Assembly: GCA_028564705.1 (NCBI GenBank)
Contig: JAPXFQ010000787.1
Coordinates: 744,001 to 808,000, forward strand
Length of the DNA: 64,000 nucleotides
Origin: Apricaphanius iberus
Taxonomy: Eukaryota; Chordata; Actinopteri; Cyprinodontiformes; Aphaniidae
Direction of reading: 5' to 3'
Shown here: positions 56,578 through 64,000 of the stretch, one piece after another
How positions within the stretch are numbered: the first letter of the stretch is position 1
Layout of the letters: every line of letters starts with the position of its first letter
Translations under genes and position numbers: made by a program
The notes under the pieces: generated by a model
What the model saw: only the letters and a program-made list of their open reading frames with translations
What the model was told of the DNA's origin: nothing
The model's database searches: none

Positions 56578-57289
56578 ATTGGAATTGGTTACACTGAAAG
56601 CCTGTAAAAACCTCAGAAGCTAATACCTTAGTACCACAGAGACGTTCTGAAATCACAGGGGAATATCGCTAACTATTCATAACAAAACATCAAATCAAAT
56701 CAAATCAAACTTTATTTATAAAGCGCTTTTCAAACAAAGAAAGTTACTCAAAGTGCTTTACAGATTTAAAATAACCCCACAACCCCCCCCCCCTTCAAAA
56801 AATAAAATCATCAGTGCAAATACAACCCCCTCCCAACCCAACCCATCAGCAATACTCACTCACACACACACTTAAAAGCTACAAAAAGCGGGCTGAGTAC
56901 AGATGAGCCAGGAAATGCCATCATGGAGCCATCTGCATCAGCAGCAGCAGATCAACAGCAGCAGCCAAGGCTCCCACCCAGGGCGCCCAGAGGAGGGAGG
57001 GCTGGTACCCCCACCTCCACCCAAGCGCTCCCTGGGGGGCACCCAGGCAGCCACAGCCGACAACCGCCCCCGATGCAGGGGGCTCCCAAGAGAGGAAACA
57101 CTGGCAAGAAAGATTAAAATACATTAAAATATAAAGTTAATAAAATATAAAGTATATAAAGTATAAAACAATAAGTGTAAAACAAATAAAAATGCAAAGC
57201 AGATTAATAAATAAACAGTTAAAAGCTGAACTAAAAAATAAATCAGGTAAAACATGCTGAGCGATTAAAAATATATTAATAAATAATAA

Positions 57290-57790
57290 TTAGTTAAAGG
57301 CTAAGCTAAAAAGGTGAGTCTTGAGTCTGCTCTTAAAAACATTAATGTTCTCTGCGGCCCTGAGGTCCTCTGGCAGCCTGTTCCAGAGGTGAGGGCCATA
57401 ATAATGAAAAGACGCCTCACCATGAGTCTGTGTCCTGACTTTGGGGATGACAAGGAGACGGCTGCCAGAGGAGCGCAGAGACCGCGAGGGTTCATACGGT
57501 AAAAGCATTTCTGACAGATACGAAGGCCCAAGACCATTAAGACACTTAAAAACCATTAAAAGAACCTTAAAATCGATCCTAAAACATACGGGGAGCCAAT
57601 GCAGTGATTCTAAGACCGGTGTAATGTGCTCCCGCCTCCTAGTCTTCATCAGGACATGAGCTGCTGAATTCTGTAAAAGCTGTAAACCTGAGGTGGTCTT
57701 TTTGGGAAGACCAGAAAGCAGGGCATTACAATAATCAATTCTACTGGTGATAAAAGCATGCATTAGCGTCTCCGTATTGTACTGTATCAA
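57290..57790 (-). pseudogene. LINE ORF2 C-terminal part
   Basis: The frame reads NTETLMHAFITSRIDYCNAL, GLPKKTTSGLQLLQNSAAHV, then HITPVLESLHWLPVCFRIDF, GPHLWNRLPEDLRAAENINV and FKSRLKTHLFSLAFN at the stop. This is the complete C-terminal third of a CR1/L2-type ORF2 (after the RT palm). It is in a different frame from the upstream RT part because the deletion at about 57783 joined the two out of frame. The C-terminal region helps bind the element RNA in such proteins; here it would only be made as a fragment, if at all. Confidence 0.9.
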
Positions 57791-59027
57791 AGGCAGCGCT
57801 TAGATCAAGAAGAACCAACACTGTCACCTTTTTAGCATCATAGCTTAGTCTAAAATCATTTAAAATCTTTAAAAGCGCCGTCTGTGTGCTGTGGGTCATC
57901 CTAAAACCAGACTGAAATTTCTCTAGGACATTATGAGCGTTAATAAAATGATTAAGTAGAATAAAAACAAGTTTTTCTAAAACTTTGCTAAAAAATGGTA
58001 AGTTAGATACTGGTCGGTAGTTGTTTAAATCATTAAAATCTAAATTGCTCCTCTTCAGCAGGGGCCTCACTACCGCCGCTTTAAAGGCAGCAGGAAAAAC
58101 CCCCGTCTGAAGGGAGCAATTCATAAAGTTTAAAATCTCATCTTTAAAAGAACCATAAAATTGCTTAAAAAACCTGGTGGGAATCGGGTCCAAAGCGCTT
58201 GTGGTGGGCCTCACTGAGGAGAAAACTTTATCAAGGGTCCCAGCTTCTACCAGGACAAAACTGTCCAATGTTTCCTCTGGTGAAGGCAGACACTCTGATT
58301 TGTCTAAAACCATGTTTGTTTGAGAGGATAAAATATTACATCTGATGGTGTCTACCTTCCCTCTGAAGTGGTCTGCAAACTCCTCACAGAGAGTGTTTGA
58401 GGGGGTTTTCTGTAAAGTATTAGAATTATGATGTAAAATGTTGTCAATGGTGGAAAACAGAATTTTGGGATTATTTTTATGTTCTGAGATGATTCTGGAA
58501 AAGTATGTATTTCTGGAATTTCTTAAAGCGTTATTATTTAATCTGAGATGTTCTATGTATATCTGATGATTTATTGTGATTTTATTTTTCCTCCATTTCC
58601 TTTCTGCCACCCTGCAGCTCCTCTTTAATTTTCTAATAGCTGCATTTCTCCACGGTACTGTACGTTTTGAATGAGGGTTTATAACTTGAATTGGAGCCAG
58701 CAGGTTGAGAGCAGATTTAAGCCTACTGTTAAAATCATTAACGATAAAATCACAGGGGGCAGGTAAAGGTATAGGAGGAAATTTTTTAAAAACTTCAAGA
58801 AAACCTGCAGCCACTTCAGGGGTTAGATGACGCTTCCTGACAGTTCTCACAGAGGTCCCTGATTGGATAAAACTGGTGATATTAAAAAAACACACAGTAG
58901 TGGTCAGAGACAGCCAAGTCAACAACAGAGGACACACTGGTGGACAGGCCATACGTGATGACCAGGTCCAGGTTGTGTCCTCTGTTGTGAGTCGGCTGCA
59001 TGACATGTTGGCTAAAATCCATATCAT
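57741..59027 (-). pseudogene. LINE ORF2 middle part: linker and RT N-terminus
   Basis: The 428-residue frame starts in a region that overlaps the endonuclease frame. Residues from about 60 on form the linker (RTVRKRHLTPEVAAGF; KRTVPWRNAAIRKLKR). RT blocks follow: NNYRPVSNLPFFSKVLEKLV, FQSGFRMTHSTQTALLKILN and VLVLLDLSAAFDTV (about residues 403-416), which holds the first catalytic Asp. The next motifs (GVPQGS, YADD) are absent: after FDTV the frame runs into 12 unrelated residues and stops. The true protein began in the endonuclease frame (59499). A T7 run at 58884-58890 is the likely site of the one-base slip that separates the two frames. Confidence 0.92.
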
Positions 59028-59499
59028 TTAAAATATTTAAAAAATCTGTTGATAAAGGATCTAAAAGGTTATCTATATGTAGATTAAAATCACCAGCTAA
59101 AATTATCTTCTCATAAGAGTTGTGTAAAATTGATAAAAACTCTGAAAATTCTGGAATAAAAAGTGCATTCCTTTTCGGAGGCCTATAAACTGTGACAAAT
59201 AAAATCTGAGGAGTGCTAAAAACAGAGGCAGTGTATTCAAACGTGGTAAAATTATTAAATAAAACAGGTTTGGCGGAAAGAGTTGATGAACTAATAAAAG
59301 CAGTTCCGCCTCCCCTCTGGCTACTCCTCGTTGAATAAGAAAAGTTATAATTAGGTGGAGAGGCCTCTGTGAGAACAGCAGGGGCATCTGCACTCAGCCA
59401 TGTCTCTGTTAAAAATAAACACTGAAGGTTCTTATCTAAAATCAAGTCATTTATTATAAAAGTTTTATTCAGCAGAGAGCGAACATTTAAAAGAGCCAT
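58882..59499 (-). pseudogene. LINE APE-type endonuclease domain
   Basis: APE-like endonucleases of LINEs nick the target DNA to prime reverse transcription. The 205-residue frame has Asn-5 (LLNVRSL), Glu-32 (LTETWL), Tyr-105 and Arg-106 (VTVYRPP), Asp-137 and Asn-139 (GDFNLH), HNLDLVIT and finally Asp-199/His-200 (SDHY), so all catalytic residues of the fold can be seen in order. The frame closes with a stop just after SDHYCVFF, at a homopolymer T run, while the continuing protein is found in the next frame (59027-57741). I therefore read this as one ORF2 broken by a single indel. The start at 59499 may be internal; in the family ORF2 usually starts close to this block. Confidence 0.92.
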
Positions 59500-59721
59500 A
59501 TTAATAGTGGTTGGTGATGGAGTGACTGTATGACTTACTGTAGGTGGGATTTTTAGTTACTGTTTATGATTATTTGGGTTGCATTTTCTTAGTTTATGAT
59601 TATTTCTTCGCTCTCTGCTGACAATAACAGGTATGAATGAAGTAGGGTAAGGTCCAAGTCCGATATGTGAGTTACTGTTAAAATCAGGATTGAGTTCATA
59701 GGAACAAGGACCAGCTGCACA

Positions 59722-60372
59722 TCAGGATGTTGTGGATGGGGCAGTGAGGACAGGAGCAGCTGGAGCCGGTGCAGGGGACAGGGGTGGGCGAGGGTATGCC
59801 AGGCTTAATGCCAGCATGCGGGTACCTTGTCTGTTTAAATGTAGTCCATCTGCCCCCAATAATTGACTCCTGCCCCAGAAAATGTTAAAATTGTCTATAA
59901 AACCAATGTTGTGCATCACTGTAACAGAGGAAAGCCAAGTGTTGAGAGAGAGTAACCTGCTGAAGCGATTTATTCCTCTGTTTATGGTGGGAGTGGGGCC
60001 AGAAATAAAAACAGATAGGGGCTTGTCTTTTAAAAGATTAAAAAGATGAATAAAATCCTGCTTTAAAAGCTCAGACTGCTGTTTACGGATGTCATTGGTT
60101 CCAGCATGAATTATAACTTTACTCACAGTAGGGAAACGTTGGATGGAGTCCAGAATCTGTTCAGATATATCCTTTACTGTAGCTCCAGGAAAATAAAGGG
60201 TGACAGCTCCTCTCATCCTAACATGCCGGATAATAGAATCTCCAATGATGAGAGTGCTGAGTGGATGGTGTGCTGGCTGCTGGGCAGAAGACCTCTCGTT
60301 ATCCAGGACCTGCTGGATGTTGGGCAGCTTGGCATCCACAGGACTGCAGTGGTGTACACCCTCATTTAACAT
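59722..60372 (-). CDS. LINE ORF1 with SGNH/GDSL esterase domain
   Basis: The 216-residue frame contains LIIGDSIIRH with the nucleophile Ser-46, the block FPGAT with Gly-63, IIHAGTNDI with Asn-93 and GADGLHLN with Asp-175 and His-178. These are the four consensus blocks of SGNH hydrolases. Esterase-type ORF1 proteins are known in CR1 and related LINEs, where the domain may act on lipids; its exact job in retrotransposition is unsettled. The frame is open from 60372 to a stop at 59722, ends in a Pro/Ala-rich tail, and shows no break. An N-terminal zinc finger or coiled coil, found in some relatives, is missing, so ORF1 is probably truncated at its start together with the element. The ATG at 60372 lies in the loop of a perfect inverted repeat. 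Confidence 0.85.
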   Translation of the reverse strand: MLNEGVHHCSPVDAKLPNIQQVLDNERSSAQQPAHHPLSTLIIGDSIIRHVRMRGAVTLYFPGATVKDISEQILDSIQRFPTVSKVIIHAGTNDIRKQQSELLKQDFIHLFNLLKDKPLSVFISGPTPTINRGINRFSRLLSLNTWLSSVTVMHNIGFIDNFNIFWGRSQLLGADGLHLNRQGTRMLALSLAYPRPPLSPAPAPAAPVLTAPSTTS

Positions 60373-60388
60373 GGTTAAATGAGGGTGT
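60356..60388. repeat. perfect 15-bp inverted repeat at the LINE 5' junction
   Basis: ACACCCTCATTTAAC (60356-60370), loop ATG (60371-60373), GTTAAATGAGGGTGT (60374-60388). The left arm is the first 15 bases of the LINE after the ATG, and the right arm belongs to the host Kolobok arm (the other Kolobok arm has AGCTCTTTAATTTATCC at the matching place, 56183-56199). Confidence 0.95.
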
Positions 60389-60569
60389 TTTGGGGCAGAT
60401 ATAATGCCTTATAATAAATAGTAAACTCCTTTCCTGGTTGACTCCCATTATATAGATATACGCTGATCGCGACTGGATATAAACTCCTGCTGAACGACTC
60501 CAACGGCTCTAAACTTGTCTGAGGGAGTAAATGAATGTAATATGTGCTAAAAATAAGGTCCAGGTTTAA

Positions 60570-62941
60570 TGGTAAATTCTGCACTTCACAATAACTTGAA
60601 ACAAAATGTTTTATATTTGATCTTTAAGACTCCAGGAAAACAAAAATCTGTTGCAATTTCTTTAAAATATAAAGAATGTAAAATGTTTGTATGGAGACTC
60701 TTACACCAGATTATCGGTTCTTTTCTTCGTTTCAAGGCTGAAACTGAAATATTTCTCATATTTTTCTTCGACCGAAGCGAGAAAAAAGCTTTCAGCATTA
60801 CACACAGTCCTGTATATGATAATAAGCATCGATTTTTCTCTGCAGAAATTGTTACTTTAATGGTGTTTTTTTTAAACCACCGTGGCCTTTTCCCCAAGTT
60901 TTTCTTGCAGACTTTTTAGATTAATAAACTCCTGACAATCAATACTCAACCAGACCGTGGAAGCGGCCAGACCTGTGTGTTAATAAACATCATCCTTCTG
61001 CTCATACTTTTACATTTTTCTCCCTAGGAATATTTTCTTTAGTTTGTGAAATCTGCACGTCGGCTCTGAGGAGCTGCCCGTCAACGCCGGATCGTGCCGG
61101 CAGATCCAGGCCGGGAGGCATCGTAGCGTGATCCGAGGCGTGACTGGGGTCAACCTGAGGGAGACAGGTGTCAGAGAGACCAACAGGTCCCATGTGGGCA
61201 AAGGTTCACCATTAATGCCCCGAGGGCTCCTATGCGGGAAGCGACATGAGGTGGAAGGATCCGGATGAATACTGATGATGCCGGCTCCGGCGCCCAGGCT
61301 GAAAGCAGCAGGTGGTCGAGACGGCGAGGGCGCGGGGACGATATTATTTATTTATCAACTCACGAAGCGGGAGACGTAATCTGGAAATTTGATGCGTTTC
61401 TTGCATCATTTTCTTAAACAAAGATTAAAACACATCACACGGCGACTTGCTGGAAACTGAGAGACTTTTTAATTAGAGCAGGCATGTAGAGAGAATATAA
61501 TTTTGTTCTTATCAGCTCAATGCAGCTGGATTCAGCAAATTTATCACAGTTGCTCACATCTCCTTGATAAGGTTTCCCTCCTCAGCCTGGTGAATGTTCG
61601 AATGAGACAGAGTGAAGCTTGTTGATGGGAGCTTTGTGAAACAAGAGTCATTCTGTACATCCGTTTGCACCGACTCTGATTTCTCCTGTACCTGCCGGTT
61701 CCTTCATTCAGGATTTTGCTGTGGGCAGCTGGTGTGGTTTTCATGGTTTCGAGATTCACCAAAGACACTGAAAAACTGCCCTCTTGGATGGGGAAGCAGT
61801 GAGAATGAGATACCTGTAAATATCAGTTGGAAGGTGTTGGATGTGTCCCACAGCGTCACAGAAAATCCAATGCATCAGTAGGGTAAAGATGGACAGGTTC
61901 TAAAGGAGATTCATTGCAAGGTAAAACCAAATTCTTTGAAGTTCTAACCACTTTGGTTCCCGAAAAAACTCTTCTTAAATCATGTTTCCTGACTTCTACA
62001 TCCAAAAACAGATTGGTTAACTAGAATTCTCCAAAGTTCTCCAAAGTTCTTTCCAATTGTGATGAAGACACAACTTTGCAAAGCTGCAAAGTGAGCTGAC
62101 TAGGGGTGTTCCCGTCTAAGGATTTACACATTTGAATCAGAATTGTCCAATCTTTCTCTAGTCGACCGATGACCGAATGATCTATGTGTGCAGGCAGCCC
62201 AAGGGACGGTTATACGCTGCAAAGACTTATAGGTAATGTGTTTGTGTTAACTGTAGAAGTTCTCCGTTTTACATTATAGTTTGTGTTCCAAATGTAGTCG
62301 TGTTCTTTAGTTATCCTTTGAGTTATGTTGTTGTCAGTGTTTGGTGGTGTTTGTCTGTGCACCATCTAAGAGACGCATGAGTCGGGTGTATGTCCTGTGG
62401 TGTCCTGTGGTGTTGTCGTTTGACACGGCCTGTTCATTTAAAAGCTGCAAAAAAGACTGCTCCCTCACTGTTGCGAGATGAACTGATATGAGAGGAATGC
62501 AACTAAAATTCTCTCTGCAGTGACTAATTTGCTGGGTGCCATTACAACCTAAATTGCCCTCTTCGTACTTTCCACATTTGGTTTTACAGCGGCATCATAT
62601 TTATTACAGGCTGTATATAACTTTACATAATGGTGCAAAACCAGTAGTTCTGTGTGCAATTAGACATTAGGCATCCCCATATTGCCAAACTGGTATCATG
62701 CTCGTTCCCCCTGGGAAGATTCAACCTTGAAATTGGTGGTCAAATCAGACATAAAGATGCATTGAAGCTTCAACTATTAGCTTACCGTATATTGAATCCA
62801 ATGAATTACAGTTAAAATAAAATCGGATGTCACCTAATTGCGCAAATACTCTTATAAACATAATATAGATAGAGCTCCTCCTCCTCATTGTTCTACACTT
62901 CTAAAACTGTTTAATACAACCCTGATACATTCATTCATCCT
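60570..62941. other. no gene recognised; CpG-rich patch inside
   Basis: Outside the GC-rich patch at 61060-61345, the DNA is AT-rich with no supportable frame. Frames at 60569-60919 and 61544-61881 have no domain. A small direct repeat (TCTCCAAAGT twice) is at 62030-62050. Confidence 0.4.
61060..61345. other. CpG-rich patch
   Basis: This is one of the few GC-rich stretches outside the minisatellite, with many CG dinucleotides (for example GCCGGATCGTGCCGG, GGCTCCGGCGCCC and GACGGCGAGGGCGCGGGGAC). The minus-strand frames over it (61002-61201) show no domain. It could be a small promoter-like island, the edge of a repeat, or an unrecognised conserved exon. Confidence 0.4.
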
Positions 62942-63087
62942 AGGGCTGGACTATATAGAAATTTTTATTTAAAATATAAAATTATAATTTTTTCTTCAAA
63001 GAACAAATTTTAACTAGGAATTAAATGAAGTCAATTTTCAAATACTTTATTTTATCATAACTACATTTTTAAGACAGAAACAAATTA

Positions 63088-63089
<2 letters not shown>
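62942..63089. mobile_element. truncated hAT, relative of 3812-4980
   Basis: It starts TAGGGCTGGACTATATAGAA and continues with AACAAATTTTAACTAGGAAT, ATTTTATCATAACTA and AAGACAGAAACAAATTAAGA, all collinear with 3812-4050. The copy ends abruptly at an (AT)n tract. Confidence 0.78.

Positions 63090-63153
<64 letters not shown>
63090..63153. repeat. (AT)n microsatellite, about 32 copies
   Basis: Uninterrupted AT run at the broken end of a hAT fragment and directly before another hAT end. Confidence 0.97.
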
Positions 63154-63156
<3 letters not shown>

Positions 63157-63540
63157 GGGTGTCACGATCTCAATTTTTTATCGACATCGATCGAAATGAA
63201 GTTACAACCTTGCGCATTGAAATCCAAAAAAGGATTGCAATCACTTCCTCCTATTTTTACCGTACGTCCCACTCAGACTCAATAGCAACAGTTGGCAGGC
63301 GACCATTTATTTACTCAGATTTCTTCATCACAAGGAACCACACATTGCATTTTCCCTAACAAGTAACACTCACCAGTTCTCATACAGCTCACAACACCAC
63401 CTGGTAGCATTTCAACTTCCTGTATTACATCCCATGTGATGAGAGCACACGTCTACAGAGCACATTAGCTGACCCTAGCAAGTAGCTATTGGCTAAGCTA
63501 CAGATCAACCCCAGCTAGGATAGATGAAGCAGCACCAGAG
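63154..63540. mobile_element. hAT-like left end, right side uncertain
   Basis: TAGGGGTGTCACGATCTCAA followed by TATCGACATCGATCG is a typical fish hAT terminus. I cannot find the matching right end before the LINE at 63594, so the extent is a guess. The plus-strand frame 63159-63359 covers the terminal repeat and is not a gene. Confidence 0.45.
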
Positions 63541-63593
63541 CTAAAGCTGCTCTGAATTCCCCGGTGAGGAAATTTCGAGTTCGTACACATTGA

Positions 63594-64000
63594 AATCAAA
63601 TCAAACTTTATTTATAAAGCGCTTTTCAAACATAGTTTCTCAAAGTGCTTTACAGATTTAAAATAACCCCACAACCCCCCCTTCAAAAATAAAATCATCA
63701 ACGCAAATACACCCCCCTCCCAACCCAACCCATTAGCCATACACACACACACACACACTTAAAAGCTACAGAAACAGCGGGCTGAGCATAGATGAGCCAG
63801 GAAAGATGGAGCCATCTGCACCGGCAGCAGCAGATCAGCAGCAGCAGCCAAGGCTTCGACCCAGGGCGCCCAGAGGAGGTAGGGCTGGTACCCCCACCTC
63901 CACCCAAGCGCTACCTGGGGGGCACCCAGGCAGCCACAGCCGACCACAACCCCGATACAGGGGGCCCCCCAGAGAGGAAACACTGGCAAAAAAGATTAAA
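63594..64000 (-). mobile_element. second copy of the CR1/L2 LINE, 3' end only in window
   Basis: From ATCAAATCAAACTTTATTTA to the window edge the sequence follows 56693-57110 closely (AAGCGCTTTTCAAA, AAAGTGCTTTACAGATTTAA, AGATGAGCCAGGAAA, CCCAGGGCGCCCAGAGGAGG). It is the 3' untranslated region on the minus strand; any ORF would lie to the right of the window. Open frames on both strands here (for example 63698-63989) are shadows in untranslated DNA. An (AC)n tract is at 63739-63758. Confidence 0.92.

Larger units (their letters stand above)
56693..60372 (-). mobile_element. CR1/L2-type LINE inserted in the right Kolobok arm
   Basis: On the minus strand the order is ORF1 with an esterase domain, the endonuclease, the RT N-terminal part, the RT C-terminal part, then about 0.6 kb of untranslated DNA ending in TTTGATTTGATTTGAT repeats at 56693-56710. 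A 3' tail of short repeats and no target duplication are features of CR1/L2 elements. The host Kolobok arm resumes immediately on both sides (GTTTTGTTAT to the left on the minus strand; CTCATTTAACC on the right). The RT catalytic centre is deleted and the ORF2 frame is shifted once more upstream, so the copy is inactive. A second copy of the same family starts at 63594. Confidence 0.9.
55416..60565 (+). mobile_element. Kolobok-like element with long inverted repeats, twice invaded
   Basis: TTAA lies at 55412-55415 and 60566-60569. The ends are CCTGGACCTTTTCTC and, in reverse, ACCTGGACCTTATTTTTAGC. Each arm can be followed for several hundred bases as a diverged inverted copy of the other: CAGCAGGAGTTTATAT, GTCGCGCTCAGCGTATAT against GTCGCGATCAGCGTATAT, GAGTCAATCAGGGGAGGAG against GAGTCAACCAGGAAAGGAG, TTATCTGCCC, GTTTTGTTAT, TTCAGAACGTCTC and a final GGTTTTTACAGGC-like block. 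The left arm (to about 56295) is interrupted by a hAT MITE, and the right arm (from about 56595) by a LINE. Without these the element is about 0.9 kb. A THAP reading frame sits in the centre. Confidence 0.85.

Noticed and set aside
56900..57130. Pro/Gln-rich open frames over the LINE 3' untranslated region
   Set aside because: The same DNA recurs at 63760-63990 as untranslated LINE sequence; frames exist on both strands and are shadows of CAG/CCC-rich DNA.
63698..63989. Gly/Trp-rich minus-strand frames near the right edge
   Set aside because: Part of the LINE 3' untranslated region, matching 56800-57120; not coding.

Overview
The window is AT-rich vertebrate nuclear DNA, almost certainly from a bony (teleost) fish. 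The evidence is the repeat population: Tc1-like DNA transposons, several hAT families with 8-bp target duplications, TTAA-flanked Kolobok-like elements carrying THAP zinc-finger fragments, PIF/Harbinger elements with TTA duplications, CR1/L2-type LINEs with an esterase ORF1, and a tRNA-related SINE ending in (ATGG)n. I found no exon of a host gene that I can defend, no tRNA or rRNA gene, and no bacterial-style operon or CRISPR. It reads as intergenic or intronic DNA filled with old, nested and mostly broken transposable elements.

Layout. 0-8 kb: a hAT element (212-1120); a Tc1 element split by a second hAT (3374-5062); a degenerate tandem repeat; an internally deleted LINE (5404-6515) and a 26/27-bp minisatellite (7148-7514). 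8-24 kb: a TTAA-flanked element (10445-11706), hAT MITEs (12080-12409 and 21148-21974), Tc1 and other transposase fragments (14.6-15.5 kb), and a complete SINE copy with a 13-bp target duplication (24005-24355). 24-34 kb: a deleted hAT element with two recognisable transposase exons (24825-26228); a cluster at 27.1-30 kb with a Harbinger element, a CACTA-like element carrying a SINE, and LINE ends; a hAT MITE (30639-30986); a Kolobok element with a THAP pseudogene (32625-33651). 34-54 kb: mostly featureless DNA, with a Harbinger-like element (38083-38724), a hAT pair (40990-41843), a Tc1 pseudogene (42.2-43.0 kb) and LINE fragments at 38.8, 43.1, 47.2 and 53.2-54.0 kb.

The most informative locus is 55416-60565. 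A roughly 0.9-kb Kolobok-like element has long terminal inverted repeats of several hundred bases, TTAA at both ends, and a short central THAP reading frame. Its left arm is broken by a hAT MITE, and its right arm by a 3.7-kb CR1/L2 LINE that retains ORF1 (SGNH esterase), the endonuclease and part of the reverse transcriptase. Because the arms are copies of each other, each serves as the empty-site control for the insertion in the other. A second copy of the same LINE enters at 63594 and runs off the right edge.

Most coding sequence seen belongs to transposons and is broken by deletions, frameshifts or stops. None of it looks able to move by itself. Assignments rest on motif and terminal-repeat reading by eye, without database searches, so family names within a superfamily are tentative.
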